A stretch of DNA of 34,867 nucleotides from Desulfuromonadales bacterium. GTDB taxonomy: Bacteria > Desulfobacterota > Desulfuromonadia > Geobacterales > Pseudopelobacteraceae. Below are positions 18,031 through 26,456 of the stretch, one piece after another. Location of the stretch: the NCBI GenBank assembly GCA_016650295.1, contig JAENWA010000042.1, positions 1 through 34,867 on the forward strand, read 5' to 3'. A model generated the notes under the pieces. The model ran no database searches. It was not told where the DNA came from and saw only the letters and a list, made by a program, of their open reading frames with translations. The translations under genes were made by a program, and so were the position numbers. The stretch's first letter is position 1. Each line of letters begins with the position of its first letter.

Positions 18031-18987
18031 TCAAACTTCCAATTCCAGTTCTTTTACAATCTCCAGAAAATTATCCACGATAACCGGATCAAGTACCGTT
18101 CCGCTCATTGCCAGGAACTCGCGCATGGCGACCTCCGGTGGCATGGCTTTCCGGTAGGGGCGATCGGAAACCAGGGCGTCATATACATCTGCTACCGCCA
18201 CTATGCGCGCCTCCAGCGGGATGGCTTCGCCGGACAGGCCTGTGGGATAGCCCAGCCCGTTAAAGTTTTCATGGTGGTAGAGAACAATATTTACGGTTAT
18301 CTGATGCATGCCGGCCGCCCGGGCGACTTCGCCGCCCCAGTCGGGATGCTGGCGGATAACCTTCATCTGATCATCATCCAGTTTTCCCGGAAAATTAAGC
18401 GTGGCTTCCGGTACACCAATCTTGCCGCAGTCGTGGAGCATGGCGCCATGCTCCACGTGGGTAAGTACCTCCGGGCTCAATCCCAGTCGTTTGCCAAGCG
18501 CCACGGAAAATTCCACCACCCGGTCACAATGCCCGCGGGTGTAGTGATCCTTCAGTTCGATTGCCTGAGCCAGAGAGCGGTAAACCGCTTCATCTTTCAG
18601 CCGCAGGGAATTCAACAGTTCGTAGCGCATCACACAGCCATCTACCATATCCATCAGCTCCTGGTCGTCCCAGGGTTTGACCACGAAGCGATACGCCTCG
18701 CAGCGGTTAATGGCGTTAAGCGTCGTCCCCAGATCGGCGTAAGCGGTCATCATGACCCTGATCGTATCGGGAGCCAGATGTCGGGCTTTGCAGAGAAAAT
18801 CAATGCCCGACCCGCCCGGCATCTGGTTATCCGAAACAATTACGGCACATGTGTTCGAATTCAGGAGTTCCAGTGCCTGAGCGGCGCTGTCCGCAAAAAG
18901 AATCCTGTGCGGCGAATCTGCGAACAATCGCCGGAGTGCGTTACGGATCCCAGCTTCATCATCTACAAACATGATAGTTGCCATCAT
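18031..18987 (-). CDS. Receiver-HD-GYP cyclic-di-GMP phosphodiesterase
   Basis: A 318-residue RpfG-like response regulator. The receiver domain has MFVDDEAGI, Asp53 in VIVSDNQMPGG and VVKPWDD. The HD-GYP domain (about 130-315) keeps the full metal and catalytic set: His153, HD at 185-186 in AMLHDCGKIGVP, His214, HH at 238-239 and GYP at 246-248 in FNGLGYPTGL, then VAVADVYDAL. Such enzymes hydrolyse c-di-GMP (some cGAMP) to linear products or mononucleotides. No residue is missing, so activity is expected. Start ATG 18987 (or ATG 18984) overlaps the stop of the receiver-kinase gene upstream, which is the likely cognate kinase. Confidence 0.94.
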   Translation of the reverse strand: MMATIMFVDDEAGIRNALRRLFADSPHRILFADSAAQALELLNSNTCAVIVSDNQMPGGSGIDFLCKARHLAPDTIRVMMTAYADLGTTLNAINRCEAYRFVVKPWDDQELMDMVDGCVMRYELLNSLRLKDEAVYRSLAQAIELKDHYTRGHCDRVVEFSVALGKRLGLSPEVLTHVEHGAMLHDCGKIGVPEATLNFPGKLDDDQMKVIRQHPDWGGEVARAAGMHQITVNIVLYHHENFNGLGYPTGLSGEAIPLEARIVAVADVYDALVSDRPYRKAMPPEVAMREFLAMSGTVLDPVIVDNFLEIVKELELEV

Positions 18988-20228
18988 AAATCCTTGAGAT
19001 GCGAGAAACTGTTTTCGGGATCAATCGGCAGTCGGATTGTGAAGGTAGTGCCCACGCCGACCGTGCTCTGAACCAGCAGATCGCCGCCGTGCCTTTTGAC
19101 GATGTCGAAACTGATGGCCAGTCCGAGGCCGGTTCCTTTACCGATGTCCTTGGTTGTGAAAAACGGCTCAAATATCTTGCCCAGATATTCAGAGGGGATG
19201 CCGCATCCATTATCGGCAACACTGATTTCAACCGAATCTCCGATCTGTGCTGTCGCCAGGGTAATCAATCCGTTTCCATTAACAGAGTGGGCGGCATTTA
19301 TCAGAAGATTCATGACCACCTGCCCGATCTGCTGCGGTCGGCAGAGTACCGGAGGCAGGTCCGAAAGTTGCAGTACGAGTTCAGCCACATATTTTAATTC
19401 GTTACTCACGATGCTGGCCGTGTTCCTGATAACCTCTGTCAAGTTGCAACAAACAGCCTCGTTACCGTCGGCCCGCGCAAAACTTTGCAACTCCTGTACG
19501 ATCTTGGAAACCCGTCGTGAGCCTTCCATCGTCTCGCTTATCATTTCGTGCAGGTCAGCGATCAGATAATCCAGGCTGATCTGCTGTTTCAGGTCTGCAA
19601 TCGCCGATCTGGTGGCTTGATCGGCACATTTTTGAATGGCCTGTTCTTGAGACTCGATAAAGCTGATCAGTTTATCGGTATATTTCCTGAGAGAGTTCAG
19701 ATTGCTGGTGATGTATCCGATCGGGTTATTGATCTCGTGCGCGACACCGGCAGCCAGAAACCCGATGGAAGCCATCTTTTCCTGCTGAATGACCTGCGCC
19801 TGGGACTCCCGCAACTGTTTCTCAACGTTTTTCTTGTCCAGCAGCAGCTTCCATTCACGTAGCGCCCGTTCAAGGGTGCCGGCCATTAATGCAAAAGCCT
19901 CGGGTGATTTTACGATATAGTCAAGCGCTCCGGCCTTGATCGCCTCGACCGCTACCTGCTCGTTGCCGTAACTGGTCATCAGCAGGATCGGAAAAAGGCC
20001 GTCTTCCGCCGGGCTGGTCAGAACTTCGACCGCCCGGCCATCAGGCAGGTTCAGGTCCATAATGGCAACATCGGGTGACTGCTGTGCCGCGTGTTCATGA
20101 AATCCCTGCAACGAATCGACGATCTCGATGTCGTATTTATTGTCGGAAGTTTTGAGGGCACGTCTGATCGCCGTGGAATGCGCGATATCATCCTCAACGA
20201 TCAGAATTTTCAGAGGAGGTGTTTCCAT
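18984..20228 (-). CDS. Receiver-HisKA histidine kinase
   Basis: A 414-residue soluble kinase. The N-terminal receiver (ILIVEDDIAHS, Asp58 in VAIMDLNLPDGR, DYIVKS) leads through a coiled coil to a HisKA-type phosphoacceptor His164 in [14 protein letters not shown]. The HATPase domain has NLLINAAHSV (N box), VADNGCGIP (G1), FEPFFTTK and GTGLGLAIS (G2). The linker [17 protein letters not shown] is common in this kinase group. ATG 20228 is chosen: an upstream in-frame codon at 20273 would overlap the preceding gene by 34 bases, and GAGAG precedes 20228. Its stop is inside the start of the HD-GYP gene, so the two are translationally coupled. The receiver suggests control by another kinase. Confidence 0.92.
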   Translation of the reverse strand: METPPLKILIVEDDIAHSTAIRRALKTSDNKYDIEIVDSLQGFHEHAAQQSPDVAIMDLNLPDGRAVEVLTSPAEDGLFPILLMTSYGNEQVAVEAIKAGALDYIVKSPEAFALMAGTLERALREWKLLLDKKNVEKQLRESQAQVIQQEKMASIGFLAAGVAHEINNPIGYITSNLNSLRKYTDKLISFIESQEQAIQKCADQATRSAIADLKQQISLDYLIADLHEMISETMEGSRRVSKIVQELQSFARADGNEAVCCNLTEVIRNTASIVSNELKYVAELVLQLSDLPPVLCRPQQIGQVVMNLLINAAHSVNGNGLITLATAQIGDSVEISVADNGCGIPSEYLGKIFEPFFTTKDIGKGTGLGLAISFDIVKRHGGDLLVQSTVGVGTTFTIRLPIDPENSFSHLKDL

Positions 20229-20239
20229 TGTGCTCTCTT

Positions 20240-20683
20240 TCAAGTCTGCGGGTATTTGTTCAAAGTCAGCCAATAGCCCCCGAACGCGTCCAGCAGGCTG
20301 GAAAACTGCGAGAAATCAACCGGTTTGACCAGATAACTGTTGGCACGATACTCATATGCCTTGGTAATATCCGACTCACTTGCCGAGGTTGTCAGGATCA
20401 CGACCGGTATCTGGAGCAGAGACGGGTCTTCCTTTATCATTTTAAGTACTTGCAAACCATCAACCTTGGGCAGCCGGAGGTCCAGCAACACAATTCCGGG
20501 GCGGGGAGAATTGACGGGATCGCTGTAGTCAGCGCGTCGATACAGGTAGTCCAGTGCGGCCTGGCCGTCAGGCACCGAAATCATGCGGTTGGCAGTCCGG
20601 AGCTTTTCAAAATTTCTCCTTACGATCTCGGCATGGGCCGGATCATCTTCCACCAGTAGTATAATGAACTGTTCAGTATGCAT
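20240..20683 (-). CDS. Stand-alone receiver (Rcp1/CheY-like response regulator)
   Basis: A 147-residue single-domain receiver. It has ILLVEDDPAHAEIV, phosphoacceptor Asp68 in IVLLDLRLPKVDG, Thr in ILTTSASE and Lys in YLVKPVDF. The extra loop between the third helix and the Asp strand (ADYSDPVNSPRPG) is typical of Rcp1-like regulators paired with phytochrome or PAS kinases. With no output domain, it probably passes phosphate on or acts by protein contact. ATG 20683 is preferred over GTG 20692 because GGAG is well spaced only for the former. Its gene precedes the receiver-kinase gene by 11 bases, so the two are co-expressed. Confidence 0.92.
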   Translation of the reverse strand: MHTEQFIILLVEDDPAHAEIVRRNFEKLRTANRMISVPDGQAALDYLYRRADYSDPVNSPRPGIVLLDLRLPKVDGLQVLKMIKEDPSLLQIPVVILTTSASESDITKAYEYRANSYLVKPVDFSQFSSLLDAFGGYWLTLNKYPQT

Positions 20684-20832
20684 GTTTGACACTCCGGAAG
20701 GTTTAACTTCATAGATCAGTTGTAGCCTACCGTAAAACTGAAAAGTTTCAAGCAGAACCGTATAATCAAATTAGATTTTTTCAAAACTCCGGGTTGTTTA
20801 AATTTTTCTTTGTTTGTTCGGCAACGCAATCT

Positions 20833-22059
20833 CTACATGTTTTCTTTGCAAGCATCCGGAAGGGTAAACCGGAAGCAGCTGCCTTGCCCCACACCAGCGG
20901 ATTCAACCCGGATATGGCCGCCGTACAGCTCTATGATACGCCTGACCATTGTCAGACCCATGCCGACACCGCCGCTGTGTTGGTCCAGTTGTTCAAATAT
21001 TCCGAAGACCTTTTCCTGGTGTTCGGGGGCGATACCAATGCCGTTGTCGCAGACATAAAAGACTGTTTCTCCCGGCTGTATTTCGACGCCGATTTCGATC
21101 AGTGGCGCAGGTTGGTCGCCCATGTACTTGACGGCATTATCCAGCAGATTCTGCCAGATCTGCAGCAGACGACGCCGGTCACCACACAGGAGCAGGTCGG
21201 CGTCGCTGACCCGGACATCAACCCTGCCGGCACTGATCTGACCCGCCACTGCATCCAGCGCCTCTGTGGCCAGCTCCCGGAATGTGATCTCTTTATGGGG
21301 GAGAATTGACCGGCCGATTCGTGACATTTCCAGCAATTCATTCAGCAAGGCCTCCATCCTGTTGGCTGCGGAATGGATGAACTCCAGGTCCTTGCCGATA
21401 CGCTTGTTGTTGGCGGCGGATATGTCCTGCTCCAGATAACCGAGGAAGGTTTTGAACGTTATCAGCGGGCTGCGCAGGTCGTGGGAAACGGAGTAGATCA
21501 TCTGTTCAATTTCGTGGTTCTTCCTGTTCAGCTCATCTGCCACCTGTTTGCGTTCGGTGATATCGTGGATGATGTGGATGCTGCCGGTCAATTCCCCGGC
21601 AGTGTCATACAGCGGGGTCACGCTGATGGAATAGTCACCGTGCAGCACCGGCAGATAGACCTCTTCCTTGTGTGAGGCACCATCTTTCAGCAGTTTGGCG
21701 TGCGGGCAGTAGTCGGGATGGGTATCCTGTTGATGTATAAGGCGGCAGCAGTGCTGGCCGATGAGAGCGGTGGCGTTAAGCTGCAGTTTTTCCCTCATGG
21801 TCCGGTTGGCCCTGACGATACGGTGCTCCCTGTCCAGGATGGCGATCAGGTCCGGCATGCTGTCGAAGGTGTTCTGCCATTCATCACGTGATACTCTGAG
21901 GGCCTGCACAGCGCGCCGGCGCTGGACGAGGTAGATTGCAAGAGGTACAAGGAACACCAGGATCAGCACCAGAAACTTGGCTGTTTCAAGCGCTTTACTG
22001 CTCCCGAGTAACGATTGCAGCATGGTTTTTCCAAACGTTGCACCGGCGGATTCCGCCAT
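20833..22059 (-). CDS. Membrane PAS-domain sensor histidine kinase
   Basis: A 408-residue kinase with one transmembrane helix (about 27-46, FLVLILVFLVPLAIYLV) and no sizeable periplasmic loop, so sensing is probably cytoplasmic. The PAS domain (about 57-172) contains a Cys/His-rich loop CCRLIHQQ...DYCPHAKLL. HisKA has His193 in YSVSHDLRSPLITF. The HATPase domain has NLLDNAVKY, VCDNGIGIAP, FGIFEQL and GVGMGLTMV, complete. This DLRSPL-type kinase group is similar to phytochrome-like kinases, whose usual partners are Rcp1-type receivers; one is encoded next downstream. ATG 22059 is preceded by AGGAGA. The 140 bases to the next gene are AT-rich and may hold a promoter. Confidence 0.93.
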   Translation of the reverse strand: MAESAGATFGKTMLQSLLGSSKALETAKFLVLILVFLVPLAIYLVQRRRAVQALRVSRDEWQNTFDSMPDLIAILDREHRIVRANRTMREKLQLNATALIGQHCCRLIHQQDTHPDYCPHAKLLKDGASHKEEVYLPVLHGDYSISVTPLYDTAGELTGSIHIIHDITERKQVADELNRKNHEIEQMIYSVSHDLRSPLITFKTFLGYLEQDISAANNKRIGKDLEFIHSAANRMEALLNELLEMSRIGRSILPHKEITFRELATEALDAVAGQISAGRVDVRVSDADLLLCGDRRRLLQIWQNLLDNAVKYMGDQPAPLIEIGVEIQPGETVFYVCDNGIGIAPEHQEKVFGIFEQLDQHSGGVGMGLTMVRRIIELYGGHIRVESAGVGQGSCFRFTLPDACKENM

Positions 22060-22096
22060 CTTGTTTCTCCTGGTTTACTGGATGACCCTTCACCAG

Positions 22097-22129
22097 AGAC
22101 CTGCGAGGTTTTGAAAACCTCGCAGGTCT
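22097..22129. repeat. 33-bp perfect palindrome, AGACCTGCGAGG family
   Basis: 16-bp perfect arms (AGACCTGCGAGGTTTT and its complement) around a single G. It lies in the gap upstream of the membrane PAS kinase start. There is no T-run, so terminator function is doubtful. It is related to 10223-10256. From general knowledge, this palindrome type recurs widely in environmental bacterial genomes. Confidence 0.8.
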
Positions 22130-22138
22130 TTCTCTCAA

Positions 22139-22162
22139 CCCTTCGACTCCGCTCAGGGCAGG
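22139..22162. repeat. Widespread CTTCGACTCCGCTCAGG repeat
   Basis: The segment reads CCTTCGACTCCGCTCAGGGC. It translates on the minus strand to CPERSRRVE and on the plus strand to LRLRSGQA, both hallmark spurious peptides of a repeat seen in very many bacterial genomes. Only one arm of the usual palindromic unit is obvious here. Confidence 0.6.
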
Positions 22163-22172
22163 CCCTCATCTC

Positions 22173-22200
22173 TCAACCTTCAACCTTCAACCTTCAACCT
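22173..22200. repeat. Four tandem TCAACCT heptamers
   Basis: Four perfect copies of TCAACCT in a row. The stop codon of the large PAS kinase gene lies inside the third copy, and the last residues of that kinase (VEG) are encoded by the repeat. Copy number is expected to vary by slippage. Confidence 0.85.
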
Positions 22201-24985
22201 GATGGTTAAGCGGCAGCCGCACGGTAAAGCTTGTGCCGATACCGACCTCGCTCTCGACGGTTATCTCGCCGCCATGCTGCTTGATGATGTCGTAGCTGAT
22301 CGAGAGCCCCAGGCCGGTGCCCTTGCCGACCTCTTTCGTAGTAAAGAACGGATCGAAGATACGGGTCAGATTTTCCGGGGCGATACCCTTGCCGGTATCG
22401 CTGATACGTATGAAAATATCGCCGTTTTCATTAAACGTTCTGACACGAATGATACCGTGTCCTTCGATGGCGTGGGCCGCATTGACCACCAAATTCATGA
22501 ACACCTGACTGAGTTTTTGGGGATAGCAGTTCAGCAGGGGGAGTTGCGGGTCGTAATCCAGCTCCACATCGGCCACGTATCGAATCTCGTTGCGGGCCAT
22601 GTTGAGGGTACTATCCAGGCAGTCATTGATGTTGAACGGCTTGCACTGGTCTTCATCCGCATGGGAGAAACTTTTCAGGTCATTAACGATGCCGCGCACC
22701 CGTCCCGTGCCCTCCAGCGATTCTTCCAGCAGTTTGTGGAGGTCGTTCAGGATAAAGTCGATTCGCATTTTTGTCCGGATTTCGTCCAATAATGCGACGG
22801 TTTCCAGGTCGCCCTTCTTCTGAACCGATTCAATCACGGCATTCTCGAAATCCTTAAGCCGTTGCATGTACTTGGTCATAGTGGTGAGATTGCTGGAGAT
22901 AAAACCCATCGGATTGTTGATCTCGTGGGCCACACCGGCGGCCAACTGTCCGATTGAAGCCATTTTTTCCTGCTGGAAGGCCTGGGCTTGGGTCTGCTGC
23001 AGCTCGGCGTAGGCCTTCTGAAGGTTTGTGTTCATCTTGCGAAACTCGGTCGTTTCGTGGATGGTGACAACTGAACCCCGCACGTTGTCGGTACCGACCT
23101 GTTTCAGTTCGTTGAAGAGCAGCTCAAAGTGGCGGGCACCGCCATCGCTGACCATATGTCCGTGTATGTCATCGCAACTGATGATCTCCATGCCGGAACT
23201 GATAAACAGCTCAAGACAATTGAGGCCGAGGATCTGGTTGTAGAAAAGTCCGGTGAAGGTTGTGACGGCCCGGTTACAGCGTGTGATGCCGCCGGCGGGA
23301 TCGCACATCAGAACCATTTCGGGGATGCTGTCCAGGGTATCTTCCCATTCCTGTTTGCCGATCGTGACCAGGGAGAACATTGCATTCAGTTCGCTATGCT
23401 TGAGCAGCAGTTCCTCTGTATTGTTCAAAAGCTCAGCTTCGTATATTTTCCGATGGGTAATATCCTCATTGACGGCCAGGAAGCGGATGATCTTCCCCTG
23501 ATCATCCATGATCGGGGAGATGGAAGCGCTTTCCCAGTAAAGCTCGCCGCTTTTCTTCTTGTTGTGAAATTCCCCGTGCCAGCTGTTGCCCCGGGTGATG
23601 GTTCGCCAGAGTTCGGCATACTGATCGGGCGGCGTTTCTCCTGACTTGAGAATCCGCGGATTCTGACCCACAGCTTCTGCGGCGCTATAGCCGGTCAGCG
23701 TGCAGAATTTGTGATTGACGTACTCGATTGTACCGTCTGGGTCGGTGATAACGATGGCATTGGGGTTGTTTTCAACGGCCCAGGAGAGTATGCGCTGTTC
23801 TTCTTCGGCAAGCTTGCGCTCGGTCATATCCAGCAGGGTCTCTATGGCGGCAACTTTGCGGTCTTTTCCGTCATAAACCGGGGCCGCATCGAAATACAGA
23901 TAACACCGGCGGCCATTGATGTTTTCATACCACCCCTCTGACTGAAGTCCCCCCGGGACATGCTGCGAAAGCCGGATGGAACCGTAGAGCTGAGCCGGCT
24001 GCGCCTCGTCTCCCGACAGGATGATGTCGGCCAGCACCGGTCGCGGGCCCGGATAAAAAGGCTGCCACTGGCGGTTGCTGCCGATCATCTCATCGGCCGT
24101 CAAGCCGGTAAGATCCTGCATGGCGCTGTTCCAGACCAGGATGCGGTGTGCGGCATCCAGGACAAAGATCGGTACAGCGGCCTTGTTGATCAGTTCTTCG
24201 GCAAATGACCTTTGATAACGCATCTCAGCCTGCATCCTGCGAATCAGGGTGATATCGGTGAAGCTGCCCCGCATCCCCAACAGATCACCCTGATCATTAT
24301 ATACCGTGTGGTGCAGATGGCTGACCCAGCGTTTTTCACCATCTTTCCTCACAATGATCAGCTCGATATGCTCACGAGTCCCGGAGGCTTCAACCGGCTC
24401 GTGCCGATGTTGGTCCCATTTCTTACGCGAAACGGGATGAATGATTCTGTCCAGCAGGTCAGGTGCTGCATAGAATTCTTCATCATGGAAACCGGTCAGA
24501 TCCAGACAATTGGGCGAGATAAACCGCGTCGTTCCACCCGGTTCGCGCCAATAGGCGACCTCGGCCGTAAATTCAGCCACGATGCGATAGGTTTCCTGAG
24601 ACACCAGCAGGTTCTGATGCTGGGAGTCAAATTCTTTGACCATGCTGTTCAGAGCTATACCCAACTGCCTCAGGTCACCGCTGAGAGTATCGGGCAGCAT
24701 ACGGTCGTGGCCCTGCCTGGTGTGCATGCCGCTGATGTGGTCGATGACGAGTTGCAGGGGGGCCATCAACGTACCGATTACCTTCCGGATAATCAGCCCG
24801 GACAACAGTGCGATCAGTACGAATGAAATTACAAGTTTTTGGATTAAGTCGGTCTTATTTGGTTGGGAGCTGAAAAGGTAAAAAGTGATGGAAGAAGTCA
24901 AAGCCGGGGCGAGGATTGACATAACAACCGCGTAGATTGTTATTTTTGACCTGAGAGACATATCTCTGGTACTGGCAGGCGCCAT
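22187..24985 (-). CDS. Multi-PAS membrane sensor histidine kinase
   Basis: A 932-residue hybrid-free kinase. Two hydrophobic segments (about 14-38 and 48-68) are separated by only about 10 residues, followed by a HAMP-like stretch. Four PAS-type domains follow: one near [14 protein letters not shown], one at [15 protein letters not shown], one at [15 protein letters not shown] with PAC, and one at [15 protein letters not shown]. HisKA has [14 protein letters not shown], and the HATPase domain has [29 protein letters not shown] and GTGLGLSIS. It is complete. ATG 24985 is chosen (GGGG upstream); an in-frame TTG at 25042 is rejected. The C-terminus ends inside tandem heptamers. The signal sensed is unknown, but the lack of a periplasmic domain points to cytoplasmic or redox cues. 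Confidence 0.92.
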   Translation of the reverse strand: MAPASTRDMSLRSKITIYAVVMSILAPALTSSITFYLFSSQPNKTDLIQKLVISFVLIALLSGLIIRKVIGTLMAPLQLVIDHISGMHTRQGHDRMLPDTLSGDLRQLGIALNSMVKEFDSQHQNLLVSQETYRIVAEFTAEVAYWREPGGTTRFISPNCLDLTGFHDEEFYAAPDLLDRIIHPVSRKKWDQHRHEPVEASGTREHIELIIVRKDGEKRWVSHLHHTVYNDQGDLLGMRGSFTDITLIRRMQAEMRYQRSFAEELINKAAVPIFVLDAAHRILVWNSAMQDLTGLTADEMIGSNRQWQPFYPGPRPVLADIILSGDEAQPAQLYGSIRLSQHVPGGLQSEGWYENINGRRCYLYFDAAPVYDGKDRKVAAIETLLDMTERKLAEEEQRILSWAVENNPNAIVITDPDGTIEYVNHKFCTLTGYSAAEAVGQNPRILKSGETPPDQYAELWRTITRGNSWHGEFHNKKKSGELYWESASISPIMDDQGKIIRFLAVNEDITHRKIYEAELLNNTEELLLKHSELNAMFSLVTIGKQEWEDTLDSIPEMVLMCDPAGGITRCNRAVTTFTGLFYNQILGLNCLELFISSGMEIISCDDIHGHMVSDGGARHFELLFNELKQVGTDNVRGSVVTIHETTEFRKMNTNLQKAYAELQQTQAQAFQQEKMASIGQLAAGVAHEINNPMGFISSNLTTMTKYMQRLKDFENAVIESVQKKGDLETVALLDEIRTKMRIDFILNDLHKLLEESLEGTGRVRGIVNDLKSFSHADEDQCKPFNINDCLDSTLNMARNEIRYVADVELDYDPQLPLLNCYPQKLSQVFMNLVVNAAHAIEGHGIIRVRTFNENGDIFIRISDTGKGIAPENLTRIFDPFFTTKEVGKGTGLGLSISYDIIKQHGGEITVESEVGIGTSFTVRLPLNHQVEG

Positions 24986-25306
24986 AAATGCCCCAATGCG
25001 GAATCGATTTCTACAGCTTATCGCAACATGTTTATATTGCAACCTATCTGAATGTAAAACACTTGTATGTAGGGAAAGCTTGAAAGTAATTAATCCTCAA
25101 TCCGGGCTGGAATAAGATCCGGCGGAGCGCCCGGAATCAGTACCCGTTTGACGACAACGGCCCGGAATTGCCATGAAGGTCAACACCGGGCCATGTATCG
25201 GAAACATGTCTGAAGCAGGAGAAGATGTGTTGATGCTACGGTTTGAGGTTAAGGACGTGATCGTGCTGATGAACGTACGGGCAATAGCCGCGACAGTCTC
25301 TGTGTC
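24986..25306. other. 321-base intergenic region between rseP and the multi-PAS kinase
   Basis: It holds the second copy of the 17-bp shared element (25068-25084) and a 7-bp perfect inverted repeat GGCCCGG (25159-25165)/CCGGGCC (25186-25192) with a 20-base loop and no T-run. No gene is supported. Minus-strand frames downstream of the rseP stop stay open for about 70 codons but have no convincing start. Confidence 0.5.
25068..25084 (-). promoter_or_regulatory. 17-bp shared upstream element, copy 2
   Basis: TTCAAGCTTTCCCTACA on the minus strand, 82 bases before the multi-PAS kinase start and identical to 15524-15540. An ATTAAT box again lies just upstream. It is a candidate promoter or operator. 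Confidence 0.4.
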
Positions 25307-26455
25307 TTACCCCTGGCTGCTGAAGAAATACCTGACAATGTCATTGTAAAAGGCCAGCACCATCAGACTCAGCAGCAGGAACAGCCCGATCTGCTGGGCG
25401 TATTCACGCACCTTCCGGTTGACCGGGCGTCCGATAATCAGTTCGCAGAAGAAAAAGAACAGGTGCCCGCCGTCCAGCACCGGCACCGGCAACAGGTTGA
25501 GCACCCCCAGATTGATCGACAGCAGGGCCATGAAGGCCAAAAAGCTTGATGCGCCCATCTGGGCGGTCTCACCGGCCATTTTTGCGATCATGATCGGCCC
25601 GCCGACGCTGTCCATCGGTACTACCCGCTGGACCATCTTGACCAGCGACATGAATGTCAGGTCAATCACCTTCCAGGTCTGTAAAGAACCTTTGATGACC
25701 GCCTGGAAAGGGTTTGATTTCTCTGTGATGATTTCACCGGCGGCGGCAATTCCTATGGCGTGACCCTTGATGCTCTCGCCGAAAAGGTTCTTTGAGACCC
25801 GAGCTTCCGGGGTGATGGTGAATTGGAGCGATTCAGCTCCTCGTTTTACGCTCAGCTTGACCGGTTGTCCCTTGCCCGCAGCGATCGTCCCGGCGATATC
25901 GTCCCACTGCGTAATGGTCTTGCCGTTTATGTCCGTGACAACATCGCCCTTGAGCACACCCGCCCGGGCAGCCGGTTTGTCCTTGATAACTTCACCGATT
26001 TTGGAGGTGACAGTCGGGACCCCCAGTATGCAGAGCAGGATAAAAATCAGCCAGGCAAAAACCAGATTGAAGACCGGGCCGGCCATGACTATGGCAATGC
26101 GGGCCAGGGGCGGCTTATGGGCAAAGGAGCGGGCCTTCTCGGCTTCGGTCAGTTCCGGCAGTTCATCAAGAGGCTCCCCCGATTCCTCGTCGTAGGCCTT
26201 CTCCGTGTCCAGGGGAGTTTTTTCGGCACCGCCTTCAATGACCCCGCCTTCTCCGAACATCTTGACATAGCCCCCCAGCGGGAAGGCCGACAACAGGTAC
26301 TCCGTCTCGCCGATCTGTTTTCCGAACAGTTTGGGGCCAAAGCCGAGGGAGAATTTTTCGACCTTGACATTGAACAGCTTGGCTACGATGAAATGTCCGA
26401 ACTCATGGACAAATATCAGGATTCCCAGGACAAATATTGCATAGATAACCATCAT
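25307..26455 (-). CDS. rseP: RseP-family site-2 intramembrane metalloprotease
   Basis: A 382-residue zinc protease of the inner membrane. The first helix carries the zinc motif VHEFGHF (His17, Glu18, His21), and the last helices carry the third ligand in PVPVLDGGH. A single PDZ domain (GVLKGDVVTDINGKTITQWD) sits in the periplasmic loop. RseP enzymes cut anti-sigma factors and remnant signal peptides within the membrane. An acidic insertion (about residues 70-112, ending PELTEAEKARSF) follows the GGYVKMFGE motif and is usual in this group. E. coli RseP has two PDZ domains and about 450 residues; one PDZ is normal for the shorter class. ATG 26455 begins one base after the dxr stop. It is the last gene of the operon. 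Confidence 0.94.
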   Translation of the reverse strand: MMVIYAIFVLGILIFVHEFGHFIVAKLFNVKVEKFSLGFGPKLFGKQIGETEYLLSAFPLGGYVKMFGEGGVIEGGAEKTPLDTEKAYDEESGEPLDELPELTEAEKARSFAHKPPLARIAIVMAGPVFNLVFAWLIFILLCILGVPTVTSKIGEVIKDKPAARAGVLKGDVVTDINGKTITQWDDIAGTIAAGKGQPVKLSVKRGAESLQFTITPEARVSKNLFGESIKGHAIGIAAAGEIITEKSNPFQAVIKGSLQTWKVIDLTFMSLVKMVQRVVPMDSVGGPIMIAKMAGETAQMGASSFLAFMALLSINLGVLNLLPVPVLDGGHLFFFFCELIIGRPVNRKVREYAQQIGLFLLLSLMVLAFYNDIVRYFFSSQG

Positions 26456-26456
26456 A

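Noticed and set aside
18025-19071. Long plus-strand open frame opposite the HD-GYP gene (348 codons)
   Set aside because: Antisense shadow; the minus-strand protein has a complete catalytic motif set and the plus-strand translation has none.
22097-22129. Perfect palindrome as a transcription terminator
   Set aside because: No T-run on either side, and a near-identical type occurs elsewhere away from gene ends, so it is listed as a repeat.
22173-22200. Heptamer array as a CRISPR-like repeat
   Set aside because: Units are contiguous 7-mers without spacers, and no cas gene is in the window.
25090-25306. Minus-strand frames open for about 70 codons after the rseP stop, and a 58-codon plus-strand frame from ATG 25173
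   Set aside because: The minus-strand frames have no credible start and the plus-strand frame overlaps the rseP end in antisense. No family is recognised, so neither is called as a gene.
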